Positions 38,816 to 49,127 of a stretch of 64,000 bases of DNA are shown here, piece after piece. Every line of letters begins with the position of its first letter. The first letter of the stretch is position 1. The notes under the pieces were generated by a model. That model was not told the origin of the DNA, did not search any database, and saw only the letters and a program-made list of their open reading frames with translations. The position numbers were made by a program, and so were the translations under genes. This stretch comes from Klebsiella michiganensis (GTDB lineage: Bacteria > Pseudomonadota > Gammaproteobacteria > Enterobacterales > Enterobacteriaceae). The DNA lies in NCBI RefSeq assembly GCF_002925905.1, contig NZ_PRDB01000006.1, positions 124,001-188,000 of the forward strand, written 5' to 3'.

Positions 38816-40036
38816 GTGGTAGCGGACAGTCAGCCAGGCCATATCGATCAAATTAAGCAGACCAACGCGGGCGCGGTTTATCGCCTGATTGATCAGCTTG
38901 GCCCGGTGTCGCGCATCGACCTCTCGCGCTTCGCGCAGCTGGCCCCTGCCAGCATCACCAAAATCGTCCGCGAAATGCTGGAAGCGCATCTGGTCCAGGA
39001 GACGGAAATCCAGGAGCCAGGGAGCCGGGGAAGGCCTGCCGTTGGCTTGATGGTGGAAACCGAAGCCTGGCACTACCTCTCTATCCGCATCAGCCGCGGC
39101 GAGATCCACCTCGCGCTACGGGATTTAAGCAGCGCGCTGGTGGTGGAAGAGCAGCTGGAACTGGCGTTACAGCACGTTCAGCCCTTCGCGAGCCGGCTGC
39201 TCGATCAGGTTGACCAGTTCTTTATTCGTCACCAAAAGAAGCTGGAGCGTTTAACCGCCATCGCCGTCACCATGCCGGGGATCATCGATACCGAGCACGG
39301 TATCATCCACCGGATGCCGTTTTATGAAGACGTTAAGGACATGCCGCTGGGCGAAATCTTAGCCAATCATACCGGCGTATCGGTTTACATTCAGCACGAT
39401 ATCAGCGCCTGGACCATGGCTGAATCGCTGTTTGGCGCCTCCCGGGGAGCGCGAGATGTGATTCAGGTGGTGATTGACCATAACGTTGGCGCGGGCGTGA
39501 TCACCGACGGTCGTCTGCTGCACGCGGGCAGCAGCAGTCTGGTCGAAATCGGCCACACCCAGGTCGATCCGTATGGTAAACGCTGCTATTGCGGTAACCA
39601 TGGCTGTCTGGAAACCATTGCCAGCGTGGAGAGCGTGCTGGAACTGGCGCAGATCCGCATGGCGAAGTCGATGAGCTCAATGTTGCATCAGCAGCCGCTG
39701 AGCGTTGAATGGCTATGTCAGGCCGCGCTGCAGGGGGATTTACTGGCGCGGGACATTATCAGCGGCGTCGGGAACCACGTTGGACGGATTCTGGCGATTA
39801 TGGTTAACCTCTTTAACCCGCAGAAAATCCTTATCGGCTCTCCCTTCAATCTCGCCGCGGATATTCTGTTTCCGGCAATATCTGATTGTATTCGACAACA
39901 ATCGTTACCAGCCTACAGCCGACATATTGCCGTGGAAAGCACCCAGTTTTCTAACCGGGGAACGATGGCTGGCGCGGCCCTGGTAAAGGATGCCCTCTAT
40001 AACGGATCGCTGCTGATACGACTGTTACAGGGTTAA
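38816..40036 (+). CDS. mlc: Glucose-responsive repressor Mlc (ROK family)
   Basis: A 406-residue ROK repressor that controls PTS sugar uptake genes and is sequestered by unphosphorylated EIICB-Glc at the membrane in E. coli. GTG start with GGGAGTCAACG upstream. N-terminal winged HTH (SRFAQLAPASITKIVREMLE), ROK signature around IEIGHTQVDPYGK, and the zinc-binding CxCGxxGC at Cys257, Cys259 and Cys264, the same numbers as in E. coli Mlc. Also called dgsA. Confidence 0.95.
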   Translation: MVADSQPGHIDQIKQTNAGAVYRLIDQLGPVSRIDLSRFAQLAPASITKIVREMLEAHLVQETEIQEPGSRGRPAVGLMVETEAWHYLSIRISRGEIHLALRDLSSALVVEEQLELALQHVQPFASRLLDQVDQFFIRHQKKLERLTAIAVTMPGIIDTEHGIIHRMPFYEDVKDMPLGEILANHTGVSVYIQHDISAWTMAESLFGASRGARDVIQVVIDHNVGAGVITDGRLLHAGSSSLVEIGHTQVDPYGKRCYCGNHGCLETIASVESVLELAQIRMAKSMSSMLHQQPLSVEWLCQAALQGDLLARDIISGVGNHVGRILAIMVNLFNPQKILIGSPFNLAADILFPAISDCIRQQSLPAYSRHIAVESTQFSNRGTMAGAALVKDALYNGSLLIRLLQG

Positions 40037-40163
40037 CATTTTTTCATATTCACACCAAAAATTGCGCTATCTCAAGCTGGCTTCCGGCAGCATCGCGTAG
40101 ACTTTTTCCACAGTTGATTATTTCTCTCCCGTATATTTCATCAACATAACTGTGGGGTTAGTG

Positions 40164-40859
40164 ATGTTTAAGCGTTTCTTCATAACAGGTACTGACACCG
40201 CTGTCGGCAAGACGGTGGTTTCCCGTGCGCTGTTGCAGGCACTGGCTGCCAGCGGCAAAAGCGTCGCCGGGTACAAGCCTGTGGCGAAGGGCAGTAAAGA
40301 GACGCCGGACGGACTGCGGAACAAAGATGCGCTGGTCTTACAGAGCGTGTCATCGCTGGTGTTACCGTATGAAGCTGTCAATCCCATCGCGTTAAGCGAA
40401 GATGAAAGCAGCGTGGCGCACAGTTGCCCGATCAACTACGGACTGCTGTCGGATGGTCTCCAGCGCCTCAGCGGCCAGGTTGAACATGTGGTGGTTGAAG
40501 GTACCGGCGGCTGGCGCAGCCTGATGAACGACCTGCGTCCGCTTTCGGAATGGGTGGTGCAGGAACAGCTGCCGGTGTTAATGGTCGTCGGCATTCAGGA
40601 AGGCTGTATCAATCATGCTCTGCTGACCGCGCAGGCGATTGCCAACGACGGCCTGCCGCTGATCGGCTGGGTGGCCAACCGGATTAACCCAGGCCTGGCG
40701 CATTATGCTGAAATCATCGAGGTGCTGAGCAAAAAGCTGCCGGCGCCGCTGATCGGTGAACTGCCTTACTTACCGCGCGCGGAGCAGCGTGAACTGAGCC
40801 AGTATATCGACTTATCGATACTCGGCGAGGTGATGGCGGTAGATAGAATCCCGGCGTAA
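40164..40859 (+). CDS. bioD2: Dethiobiotin synthetase homologue BioD2 (YnfK)
   Basis: A 231-residue P-loop enzyme homologous to BioD. N-terminal [17 protein letters not shown] contains the Walker A type loop; VVVEGTGGW near residue 113 is the metal/nucleotide motif. The ATG at 40164 is chosen over a GTG four codons upstream because it matches the YnfK N-terminus. It overlaps clcB on the other strand by 48 bases at the 3' end, as often in this synteny block. Whether it makes biotin in vivo next to the main BioD is uncertain. Confidence 0.92.
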   Translation: MFKRFFITGTDTAVGKTVVSRALLQALAASGKSVAGYKPVAKGSKETPDGLRNKDALVLQSVSSLVLPYEAVNPIALSEDESSVAHSCPINYGLLSDGLQRLSGQVEHVVVEGTGGWRSLMNDLRPLSEWVVQEQLPVLMVVGIQEGCINHALLTAQAIANDGLPLIGWVANRINPGLAHYAEIIEVLSKKLPAPLIGELPYLPRAEQRELSQYIDLSILGEVMAVDRIPA

Positions 40860-42107
40860 CGTCCGCGACAGCACCGACGCCAGTACGCTGGCAATCAGTA
40901 AACCGGGCAGTAAAACGTATTGTCCGGTCATTTCACAAATCATCAGCGTGGACATAATCGGCGCGTGGGTGGTGGCTGCCAGAAACGCCGCCATGCCGGT
41001 TAAGCCAACCACTATCGCGATAGCCTGGTAATCAGGTAGCCATAGTCCGGTCAGGCTGGCGAACAGCATGCCAATCCCCAGCCCAACAAACAGCGTTGGG
41101 GTAAAAACGCCGCCCGGCGCGCCGGAACCGCTGCTGGCCAGCACGGCGAGCAGCTTGCAGACAAACACCACAATCATGGCGCTGAAGAGCGGCGGCGAAA
41201 GAAGATAGCTTTGCACAACGCTATAGCCATTTCCCCAGACGGCCGGCGCGAGCAGCGACAGCAGACCGACGATAAGTCCGCCCAGCGCCAGCTGCCACGG
41301 AGGCGACAGGCGCAGCCGGACAAAGCACCGGTGGCTATAGCTCATCAGCCAGATAAACAGCGGCCCGCAAAGCCCGGCCAGCAGCGCCGTCGCCAGCATC
41401 AGCGCATAGTGCGTCGCGCTCAGGGTTTCGTGGAATTCAACGTGATACAGCGGAGCCGAATCGCCGTTCAGCAGATTGGTCAGCAGCAGGGCCACCACCG
41501 CGGCAATCACCACCGGGCCAAGCGACGCCAGCATCAGGGTACCGAATAAGATCTCGGCGATAAACAGGCTCCCGGCCAGCGGAGCGTGGTAAGCGCTGGC
41601 CATCCCGGCGGCGGCGCCGCAGGCTACCCATAGCTTCCACTCTTCTTTTGGCGTAAAGCGGCGGGCGAACAGCGATGCGGCCAGCGCCGCCAGCAGGATC
41701 ATCGCCCCCTCGCGACCGATGGCGCTGCCGGTCGTCACCACCAGCAGAGAGGCCAGCGATTTTACCAGGCTGGCTGGCGTATCAAACACGCCGTCGCCGG
41801 TCTCGAGCGCTTCCATATAGTCGGTTGGCGCACGGGGCCGCGCAAGGGTGCGGCGCTGCCAGAGCCAGAGCAGGGCGCCAGCCGCAAGGCCGCCAAGCGC
41901 GGGCGTCAGCAACCGACGCCATGGTGGCAACGACTCGGCGGCGTTCACCAGGCTTCCGCTGTCATTGCTCAGAAACAGGCTTTCCAGACCGGTCATCGCA
42001 TGGCGAAACAGGGCAACCGCGAGCGCGGCGAGGACGCCGACCAGCATGGCGATAACCATGCGGCGAAACATAACCTGAACATCAGGATAAGCGTGAAGAC
42101 GATGCAT
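40812..42107 (-). CDS. clcB: ClC-type voltage-gated chloride channel/antiporter ClcB
   Basis: A 431-residue ClC-family protein with many hydrophobic segments. The selectivity motifs are GSAIGREGA (with the gating glutamate) and [16 protein letters not shown]. In E. coli ClcB acts with ClcA as an electrical shunt in extreme acid resistance, a fitting neighbour to asr. The 3' end overlaps bioD2. Confidence 0.92.
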   Translation of the reverse strand: MHRLHAYPDVQVMFRRMVIAMLVGVLAALAVALFRHAMTGLESLFLSNDSGSLVNAAESLPPWRRLLTPALGGLAAGALLWLWQRRTLARPRAPTDYMEALETGDGVFDTPASLVKSLASLLVVTTGSAIGREGAMILLAALAASLFARRFTPKEEWKLWVACGAAAGMASAYHAPLAGSLFIAEILFGTLMLASLGPVVIAAVVALLLTNLLNGDSAPLYHVEFHETLSATHYALMLATALLAGLCGPLFIWLMSYSHRCFVRLRLSPPWQLALGGLIVGLLSLLAPAVWGNGYSVVQSYLLSPPLFSAMIVVFVCKLLAVLASSGSGAPGGVFTPTLFVGLGIGMLFASLTGLWLPDYQAIAIVVGLTGMAAFLAATTHAPIMSTLMICEMTGQYVLLPGLLIASVLASVLSRTLRRDSIYRHHLAEYR

Positions 42108-42213
42108 CAGCGAATTCGGTTAACGGGAAATGGGGCTTATTTTTACCGGGAATAAGCATAGACGCAAAAGCGATAAGTGCGAAAGAGATTAAATGTGACG
42201 TTGTCACGAAGTG

Positions 42214-42240
42214 CGTTATGCCCGGCGGGCGGGCATAACG
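42214..42240. terminator. Strong hairpin between dmsD and clcB
   Basis: CGTTATGCCCG/CGGGCATAACG, an 11-bp perfect stem with a 5-base loop, just after the dmsD stop codon. There is no T-run; it may be a terminator or a REP-like processing stem. Confidence 0.55.
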
Positions 42241-42248
42241 TCAGGGCA

Positions 42249-42857
42249 TTAGCGGTAGAGCGGCTTATCCGCGACCGCGCAGGGCAGCCGCGCCTGCCAT
42301 CGCGCCAGCGTTTCTTGCGCCAGCTGACCAAGAGCCTGATAAAAAGGGTTTCCCGCCCCGGCAATAAACACGCTCAGAAAACGGCCCGACCACGGTAGAA
42401 GATGCCAGGCCAGAAGCTGGTTAAATGCCTCATCCTGACCGGATTCACAAAGCCAGGCCGCCAGCAGCAGCAGCGTACCGAAGTGGTCTTCCGGTTCAGC
42501 GCGTTGCTCAGACAAACCGATGCCGTTAGCACGCATCCACTCGCGCAGCGCCAGCGTAGAGTCGCCAAACAGCACGCTTTCTTTATCCAGCCAGACGGAG
42601 CCCCACGGCGGCGCAGGCAGCGCCCACGGGCCGATGAACAGCCGCTGCCAGGCGTCCGCCAGCGGTTCATCGTCTTCGAGAGCGAACTGCGCCGCCAGGC
42701 CGTTCGAGACCGGCCAGGGCCACTGACTTTGCCAGCTGCCGTCGCGCAGGGCGGCAACCAGCGGAGCAGCCTGCTCGCTGCCCGGAGCATAAGAGAACAA
42801 CGCCCCCAGCGTACGGGCGCTGAGTGCGACGGCATCGCGGTCTTGCGATTGCATCAT
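42249..42857 (-). CDS. dmsD: Tat proofreading chaperone DmsD
   Basis: A 202-residue all-helical chaperone (TorD family) that binds the twin-arginine leader of the DmsA-type catalytic subunit and escorts it to the Tat translocase. Family stretches: WQRLFIGPWALPAPPWGSVWLDKESVLFGDSTLALR and EPEDHFGTLLLLAAWL. Last gene of the dms/ynf operon. Its client, dmsA, is broken in this window. The start could be either of two adjacent ATGs. Confidence 0.94.
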   Translation of the reverse strand: MMQSQDRDAVALSARTLGALFSYAPGSEQAAPLVAALRDGSWQSQWPWPVSNGLAAQFALEDDEPLADAWQRLFIGPWALPAPPWGSVWLDKESVLFGDSTLALREWMRANGIGLSEQRAEPEDHFGTLLLLAAWLCESGQDEAFNQLLAWHLLPWSGRFLSVFIAGAGNPFYQALGQLAQETLARWQARLPCAVADKPLYR

Positions 42858-42897
42858 ATCTATTCCTTACTGCAGAGGGTGCCGCGGCACCCATTCA

Positions 42898-43755
42898 TTA
42901 ACCGGCAATCGCCGTACCGACGGTCATATGTAGGCCATAAAACAGGCCGCGACCGATAAACTCGCCGAGTAATACCAGTATCAGTCCGAGCAGCAGGCTG
43001 GCGATGCGCGGGTTTTTCTTTCTTGCCAGCGGGCAGATCCAGCAGCCAAGGCCCAGCGTCAAAAATGCTAAACGCAGGATTTGTAGCCAGCCGTAGTTTG
43101 GCAGCAGGGCGCTGGCCTGCTGCACGGAACTGCGGATCTCCGCCAGTTCGCTGTTCTGCAAAATGACCACGGCCAGGCTTGCCAGCAGCGCGAGGACGCT
43201 CATCGACGCGAAGACCGTGCCGTTAAAAGGCACGTTGGCTACCCGCAGCAGCAGGGCGGCGAAAAGCGGCCCGCACAGCACCATCGTCAGGAAGAAGGCG
43301 GCGGTGGTGTAGGCATTATACCAGGTCGGCACGGTATTAATTTGATAGACCAGGGTCATCTCGAGGACGAACAGGCAGCCGAGCAGCATGGTGAGCAGAA
43401 GCCAGGCCTTGGCCAGGATTGCCGGCATTTTGCCGAGAAACGTCAGCAGCCACCAGACTCCTCCGACGGCGAAAAACAGCGCGCCGCTGGCGATTTCATT
43501 ACTTAACGCCGATGCGCCGACCCGGGTAAGAGAGTTAAATGCCCGCAGCGGCGAGCCGAGGTGGATAATCGACGCCAGAAAGCCAATCCCCATGACCAGC
43601 CAGATAAAAAACATGCAGCGCACCAGGCGCTGCCGGGCTTCGGAGTTATTATTCAGCGAAAGCCAGCCGAGCCCGCTGACGATAATCGCCCCTGCAACGC
43701 TTTGCCCCAGCACCGTAAACAGCACCAGCGGCCATTCATGCCATCCATTTCCCAT
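42898..43755 (-). CDS. dmsC: DmsC-type membrane anchor subunit (YnfH-like)
   Basis: A 285-residue membrane protein with eight predicted helices that anchors the DMSO-reductase-like complex and hands electrons from menaquinol to the Fe-S subunit. Typical N-terminus MGNGWHEWPLVLFTVLGQ and C-terminal GRGLFYGLHMTVG. The start at 43755 is fixed by GGAGGTGTAAA directly upstream; the frame is open much further but that part lies within dmsB. By position it corresponds to E. coli ynfH. Confidence 0.92.
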   Translation of the reverse strand: MGNGWHEWPLVLFTVLGQSVAGAIIVSGLGWLSLNNNSEARQRLVRCMFFIWLVMGIGFLASIIHLGSPLRAFNSLTRVGASALSNEIASGALFFAVGGVWWLLTFLGKMPAILAKAWLLLTMLLGCLFVLEMTLVYQINTVPTWYNAYTTAAFFLTMVLCGPLFAALLLRVANVPFNGTVFASMSVLALLASLAVVILQNSELAEIRSSVQQASALLPNYGWLQILRLAFLTLGLGCWICPLARKKNPRIASLLLGLILVLLGEFIGRGLFYGLHMTVGTAIAG

Positions 43756-43756
43756 T

Positions 43757-44374
43757 TTACACCTCCTTCGGATTGGCCAGATAGCCGGTGGTATCACCGC
43801 ACGGACGCGCGTTGGCGTTCGGTTTGATCGCGATACTCGGCCTGGTGAAGTGCGCGGACGGCAGCGGGGCGACGGCGGCAAGCTGACCGTGCTTTTCGCG
43901 CAGTTCTTCGATGGGACCAAAGTCGAGCGCCCGCAGCGGGCAGGACTCGACGCAAATCGGCTTTTTACCCTCGGCGACCCGGTCATAGCAGCCGTCGCAT
44001 TTGGTCATATGGCCCTTTGCCGCGTTGTACTGCGGCGCGCCGTACGGGCAGGCCATATGGCAGTAGCGACAGCCGATGCATACCTCTTCGTTCACCACCA
44101 CAAAGCCGTCATCGCGCTTGTGCATGGCGCCGCTGGGGCACACTTTTGTGCAGGCCGGGTCTTCGCAGTGGTTGCAGGCGATGGACAGGTAATAGGCGAA
44201 GACGTTTTGCTGCCACACGCCGTTGTCCTCCTGCCAGTCGCCGCCCGCGTATTCGTAGATGCGGCGAAAGCTTACGTCAGGCGTGAGGTTTTTATAATCC
44301 TTGCAGGCCAGCTCGCAGGTTTTACAGCCGGTGCAGCGGGCGGAATCGATAAAAAATCCATACTGAGCGCTCAT
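43757..44374 (-). CDS. dmsB: DmsB-type 4[4Fe-4S] electron transfer subunit (YnfG-like)
   Basis: A 205-residue ferredoxin-like subunit. Four cysteine groups for four cubane clusters are readable: CTGCKTCELAC near residue 14, CNHCEDPACTKVCP, CIGCRYCHMACP and CDGCYDRV…CVESCP. It carries electrons between DmsC and the molybdopterin subunit and stays attached to it at the periplasmic face. One base separates its stop from dmsC. Confidence 0.94.
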   Translation of the reverse strand: MSAQYGFFIDSARCTGCKTCELACKDYKNLTPDVSFRRIYEYAGGDWQEDNGVWQQNVFAYYLSIACNHCEDPACTKVCPSGAMHKRDDGFVVVNEEVCIGCRYCHMACPYGAPQYNAAKGHMTKCDGCYDRVAEGKKPICVESCPLRALDFGPIEELREKHGQLAAVAPLPSAHFTRPSIAIKPNANARPCGDTTGYLANPKEV

Positions 44375-44384
44375 GGTTTACTCC

Positions 44385-46820
44385 TTAAACCTTCTCGATT
44401 TCGACCAGATTGGTGTGCTGCGGATTGCCTTTAGCCAGCGGCGAAGGACGGTGCGTCGTCAGCGTATTAATACAGGAGCCGCGATCGATACGATCGCCAT
44501 TCATGTTGGCGTCATGCCAGGCGCCCTGGCCCATCGCCGACACGCCGGGCATGATGCGCGGGGTCACCTTAGCCGGAATGCGCAGCTCGCCGCGGGCGTT
44601 GAATACGCGCACCATATCGCCGTTCTTAATCCCGCGCTTTTCGGCGTCCAGCGGATTTAGCCACACCTCCTGACGACAGGCCGCCTGCAGGACATCCACG
44701 TTGCCGTAGCTGGAGTGGGTACGTGCTTTATAGTGGAAGCCGAACATTTGCAGCGGGAATTTCTCACGCAGTGGATCGTCCCACCCTTCGAAAGTAGAAG
44801 CATATACCGGTAATGGACTAATGGTTTCGTCTTTTTCCAGCTGCCATTTGGCGGCGATATCCGCCAGACGGCTGGAGTAGATCTCGATTTTACCCGACGG
44901 GGTTTTTAGCGGATTGGCGACCGGGTCTTTGCGGAAGTCGCGGTAGGCCACAAAGTGACCGTTGGGGTCTTTACGCTTATAAATCCCCATCTTTTTCAGT
45001 TCATCGTAGCTCGGGAGCGCCGGGTCTTTCGCCAGCATTTTCGCGTACAAATGCTGCAGCCACTGCTCCTGGGTGCGGCCTTCGGTAAACTTCTGGTGGA
45101 CATCCTCGCCAAGCCGTTTTGCCACTTCGCTGAGGATCCAGTAGATAGGTTTGCGCTCGAATTTAGCGGAGGTAACTGGCTGAATAAAGATGAGATAGCC
45201 CATATTGCCGGCGTAGTCGTTGGGAATAATGTCTTCCTGCTCGACGGTCATCAGGTCCGGCAGCAGGATATCGGCGTATTTGGCCGAGGAGGTCATAAAG
45301 TTTTCGATAACCACGATCGTCTCGCACTTGCTTTCGTCCTGCAGGATCTCGTGGGTCTTATTGATATCGGAGTGCTGGTTAATGATGGTATTGCCGGCGT
45401 AGTTCCAGATGAATTTAATCGGCACGTCCAGCTTCTCTTTTCCTCGAACGCCGTCGCGGGTGGCGGTCATCTCCGGGCCGCGGTCGATGGCGTCGGTCCA
45501 GCTAAAGCAGGAGATGGCGGTTTTGACCGGGTTGGTCAGTACCGGCAGGCGTTCAATGGTGATGGTATAGGTGGATTCGCGGGCGCCGCTGTTGCCGCCG
45601 TTAATGCCGACGTTGCCGGTCAAAATAGGCAGCATGGCGATCGCCCGGGAGGTCAGCTCGCCGTTAGCCTGGCGCTGTGGTCCCCATCCCTGGCAAATGT
45701 AAGCCGGCCTGGTGCTGCCGATTTCCCGGGCCAGCTTGATGATGCGGTCGACGGGAATGCCGGTGATCCGCGAGGCCCATTGCGGCGTTTTCGCCACGCC
45801 GTCATCGCCCTGTCCAAGAATATACGCTTTATAATGCCCGTTCTTCGGGGCATCTGCCGGCAGCGTTTTTTCATCGTAGCCGACGCAGTACGTATCGAGG
45901 AACGCCTGATCGACCAGATTTTCATTAATCAGCACCCAGGCGATACCTGCCACCAGCGCGGCGTCGGTGCCGGGGCGAATCGGGATCCACTCATCTTCCC
46001 GCCCGGCGGCGGTGTCCGTGTAGCGCGGGTCGATAACGATCATCCGCGCACTGGAGCGCTCGCGCGCCTGTTCTAAATAATAAGTAATACCGCCGCCGCT
46101 CATGCGGGTTTCCGCCGGGTTATTGCCGAACATCACCACCAGCTTGCTGTTTTCGATATCGGAGGTGCTGTTGCCGTCATTGCTGCCGTAGGTGTAGGGC
46201 ATGGCGCAGGCAATTTGCGCGGTACTGTAGGTCCCGTACTGGTTTAACGAACCGCCGTAGCAGTTCATCAGGCGCATAACCGGTGAGGCGGTGGGCGACG
46301 ATCGCGTCATATTGCCGCCGACAATCCCGGAGGAGTAGTTAATATAAACCGCTTCGTTGCCATACTCTTTGACGATGCGTTTGAGATTGTCGGCGATCGT
46401 ATCCAGCGCCTCCTCCCAGCTAATGCGGACAAACTTGCCTTCGCCGCGTTTGCCGACGCGCTTCATGGGATAGTTAAGGCGGTCGGGATGATTAATGCGG
46501 CGGCGGATGGATCGGCCGCGCAGGCAGGCGCGCACCTAGTGATCGCCATAAATATCCGCGCCGGTATTGTCGGTTTCGACCCAGACGACTTCATCGTCAC
46601 GCACGTGTGAACGCAGGGCGCAGCGGCTGCCGCAGTTGACCGAACAGGCGCCCCAGACGATACGCTCCTCGCCGTGAGCGGCGTCTTGCACCGCGGCAGC
46701 GGCGTGACTCAGGCTGAACGGCAGCGATAAACCGCCGGCGGCGAGAGCCAGCGAACCAAGGGCGGTTGATTTGATTAGCGTTCGACGGGTAAGGCCGTCG
46801 GTATGTTCCTGGTTAGACAT
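44385..46820 (-). pseudogene. dmsA: DmsA/YnfE-F-type molybdopterin reductase, interrupted by an amber codon
   Basis: The catalytic subunit of a DMSO/selenate-type reductase, about 811 residues if read through. It starts at 46820 with a Tat leader (TRRTLIKST, then a hydrophobic stretch ending SLSHAAAA). The first three Fe-S cysteines are in CSVNCGSRC. Codon 95 is TAG (+ strand 46536–46538) in …YGDH*VRACLRGRS, where homologues have Gln (CAG). The rest, including the fourth cysteine (RACLRG) and the molybdopterin-binding domains, is open without other damage. A single C-to-T change restores the frame. A 94-residue N-terminal product would be secreted or degraded and inactive. Partner genes dmsB, dmsC and dmsD look intact. 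Confidence 0.88.
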
Positions 46821-46968
46821 TGCTCACTCCATGATTTTGTTATAATGGCGTAATGCCAACGCCTTCGTAAGGTCGGCGTGGAGAGTGAGGAATCATACTT
46901 AAAATGGAGTAGAGAGATCTTATCCCTGGTCAACCGAGGGATAAGACTTCTCCAGACATTCGGCGAGG
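46821..46968. promoter_or_regulatory. dmsA upstream region with a perfect inverted repeat
   Basis: 148 bases between dmsA and ynfD, both on the minus strand. CTTATCCCT/AGGGATAAG with a 9-base spacer (46919–46945) forms a perfect 9-bp dyad. A TATAAC-type −10 box lies close to dmsA. The dyad could be a terminator stem for ynfD or an operator for dmsA. No clear FNR box is visible, although dms genes are FNR-controlled in E. coli. Confidence 0.5.
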
Positions 46969-47220
46969 TTACTGCGCACCGCTGTCGCGGGTATAGATGA
47001 TTTTAAAGGTGTCGTTGGCGCAGTGGCCGACAACCTGCGCGCCGGGCTGATCGGGCTGGTCGTTCGGGACTATCGTCAGGCTGAAGCCCGATTCCGGGAC
47101 GCCGTTGTTGATGATTTTTTGCTGAATATCGCTTTTTACCCGCTCGCAGGAATCCGGCGCCGCGAAAGCAGCTGTCGAACCCAGCAGCAGAGCCGCACAT
47201 AGCCAGGGTGATAGTTTCAT
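46969..47220 (-). CDS. ynfD: DUF1161 periplasmic protein YnfD
   Basis: An 83-residue exported protein: signal peptide MKLSPWLCAALLLGSTAAFA and a mature domain with SCERVKSDIQQKIINNGVPE and the second conserved cysteine in VVGHCANDTFKIIYTR, the DUF1161 pattern. Function unknown. Two ATGs lie side by side; the second (47220) is better spaced from AAGGAG. Divergent from ynfC, as in E. coli. Confidence 0.88.
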   Translation of the reverse strand: MKLSPWLCAALLLGSTAAFAAPDSCERVKSDIQQKIINNGVPESGFSLTIVPNDQPDQPGAQVVGHCANDTFKIIYTRDSGAQ

Positions 47221-47322
47221 CATAAACTCCTTATTAACGTTATCCAGATTTAAGCATAGCAGAAGTGGTGTAAACAATTGTATTTGCTAATATGATTGAA
47301 CTATGCACAAAAGGAATCGCGC

Positions 47323-48033
47323 GTGAAAAAACGGTTGTTGCTGTTACTGGCTGTCGGGGCTCTTAGCGCCTGCGATGAAAAGGGCGCGCCGCAGGCCTTC
47401 ACCCCGGAAATGGCCAGCTTTTCTAACGAATTTGAGTTCGATCCGCTGCGCGGGCCGGTGAAAGCGTTTAGCCAGACGCTGTATGACGAACACGATCAAG
47501 TGGTGAAGTGGGTTAAAGGGCGTTTATCCAGCGAAGGATGCTTTGACCTGCTGGCATTTGAGGATCGGGAGAATAAAACCGGCGCGGCGTTGGTGCTGGA
47601 CGCTAACTACTACCTGGATGCGCAAAGCCACGAAAAGCGCCTGCGTTTACAAGGCAAATGTCAGCTGGCGGAAATGCCCTCGGCGGGGGTCTCCTGGGAA
47701 ACCGATGATAACGGGTTTGTCGTCACCGCTCGCGGCAAGGAGAGTACAGCGACGTACCGCTACGATAGAGAAGGCTATCCGCTGGGCAAAACCACCATAG
47801 CCAAAGGTGAACAATTTACGGTGGCCTCAACGCCGTCATCCGATCCGCGCAAAAAAATGGACTACACCGCAGTGAGCACCTTCAATGACCGCGCGCTGGG
47901 CAACGTAAGCCAGACCTGCGATTACGACAGTCACGACAACCCGGTAAGCTGCGAGCTTAAGGTTGTCGACGACAGCGTGCAGCCTGCGTTAACCCGCCAC
48001 TACACCATCAAAAGCACTATTGACTATTACTGA
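47323..48033 (+). CDS. ynfC: Lipoprotein YnfC
   Basis: A 236-residue lipoprotein (DUF1454 family). GTG start with AAAGGAATC upstream, then a short basic and hydrophobic leader and lipobox LSAC with the modified Cys at residue 17. The body [20 protein letters not shown] and the C-terminal [10 protein letters not shown] are nearly those of E. coli YnfC. Residue 18 is Asp, which would favour inner-membrane retention under the Lol rule. Function unknown. Confidence 0.92.
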   Translation: MKKRLLLLLAVGALSACDEKGAPQAFTPEMASFSNEFEFDPLRGPVKAFSQTLYDEHDQVVKWVKGRLSSEGCFDLLAFEDRENKTGAALVLDANYYLDAQSHEKRLRLQGKCQLAEMPSAGVSWETDDNGFVVTARGKESTATYRYDREGYPLGKTTIAKGEQFTVASTPSSDPRKKMDYTAVSTFNDRALGNVSQTCDYDSHDNPVSCELKVVDDSVQPALTRHYTIKSTIDYY

Positions 48034-48587
48034 GCCGTCGGTTTCAGCAGCGTCTGGCCCTGCGGTTTATGCTCGGCCAGATACTGGTGCTGGAACAGGC
48101 ACATGCGGATGGTATTGCGGTATTCGCCGTTAATAAAGAATTCATGAATCAGCTCGCCTTCCACCATAAATCCGAGCTTGCGGTAGATGTGGATCGCTTT
48201 TTCATTTTCTTTATCGACGATGAGGTAGAGCTTATACAGGTTGAGCACCATAAAGCCGTAGTCCATCGCGAGCTTAGCGGCGCGGGTGGCCAGACCTTTT
48301 CCCTGATAATCGGGAGAGATAATGATCTGAAACTCGGCGCGGCGGTGCACGTGGTTGATTTCAACCAGCTCAACCAGTCCGGCCTTTTCGCCGTCGCATT
48401 CAATGACAAAGCGGCGTTCGCTCTGATCGTGAATGTGTTTGTCGTACAGGTCGGAAAGCTCAACAAAGGCTTCATAGGGCTCTTCAAACCAGTAGCGCAT
48501 AACGCTGGCGTTGTTGTCGAGCTGGTGGACAAAGCGAAGGTCTTCGCGCTCAAGCGGGCGGAGTTTGACGTGATAAGCGTCAGTCAT
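48027..48587 (-). CDS. speG: Spermidine N1-acetyltransferase
   Basis: A 186-residue GNAT acetyltransferase that acetylates spermidine and spermine with acetyl-CoA to limit polyamine toxicity. Acetyl-CoA loop: [19 protein letters not shown] near residue 92. Acidic polyamine-binding residues in the N-terminal part ([11 protein letters not shown]). The tail overlaps the ynfC tail by seven bases. Functionally it complements the spermidine exporter MdtJI elsewhere in this window. Confidence 0.95.
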   Translation of the reverse strand: MTDAYHVKLRPLEREDLRFVHQLDNNASVMRYWFEEPYEAFVELSDLYDKHIHDQSERRFVIECDGEKAGLVELVEINHVHRRAEFQIIISPDYQGKGLATRAAKLAMDYGFMVLNLYKLYLIVDKENEKAIHIYRKLGFMVEGELIHEFFINGEYRNTIRMCLFQHQYLAEHKPQGQTLLKPTAQ

Positions 48588-48649
48588 GGGAGTACCTGTG
48601 TGTTATAGCGAAGTTTTGGTGATTGTGGCGCCCGTGCGGGCGCCATTCA

Positions 48650-48991
48650 TTACGGGGTAATGGTGCGACCGGTGCGGCGGTCAAGGCAGCGCAGGGTGTT
48701 AGGCTCCCAGTACGCGTTGACGTTCGCGCTCTTCTGGCAGTTGTCCTGGGCGTCAAAAGCCACGTCGGCTTTATCCCACTCTTTTTCGGCGCGCTTGTTG
48801 ACCTTCTGGCGTAAAGTGCGGGTGTCATTCCACTGCTCTTTTTCCATGGCGGCCTGCTGGCGGCTCTGGGCGCTGTCGCCGGATTCGATGACCAGCTTGT
48901 CCGTTTTGGCGAATGACGATGCGGTAAAGACCACCGCGCTCAGCGCCAGCAGGGCAGTCAGGCACCAGCGTTTGTTCAGTGTTGTGTTCAT
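48650..48991 (-). CDS. ynfB: DUF1283 periplasmic protein YnfB
   Basis: A 113-residue exported protein: signal peptide to about residue 28 ([23 protein letters not shown]), then a charged helical region ([23 protein letters not shown]) and a C-terminal part with two cysteines ([20 protein letters not shown]). Matches E. coli YnfB in length. The start at 48991 follows AAAGGAAATCGTG. Function unknown. Confidence 0.9.
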   Translation of the reverse strand: MNTTLNKRWCLTALLALSAVVFTASSFAKTDKLVIESGDSAQSRQQAAMEKEQWNDTRTLRQKVNKRAEKEWDKADVAFDAQDNCQKSANVNAYWEPNTLRCLDRRTGRTITP

Positions 48992-49127
48992 CACGATTTC
49001 CTTTAAGCGATTCCCTTGGATTGAGTTTACTACATCTCCTTTCGACGGCATACCCGACAAAACAGAGTAAACGACGGCCATTATTGCGTAGAATGCGTTA
49101 ACGCTTGTTCAACTTACGACGCTTTGC

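Noticed and set aside
46536-46538. Programmed recoding (pyrrolysine or readthrough) at the dmsA TAG
   Set aside because: Homologues have a plain Gln at this place, enterobacteria lack pyrrolysine machinery, and no readthrough context is evident; a nonsense change is simpler.
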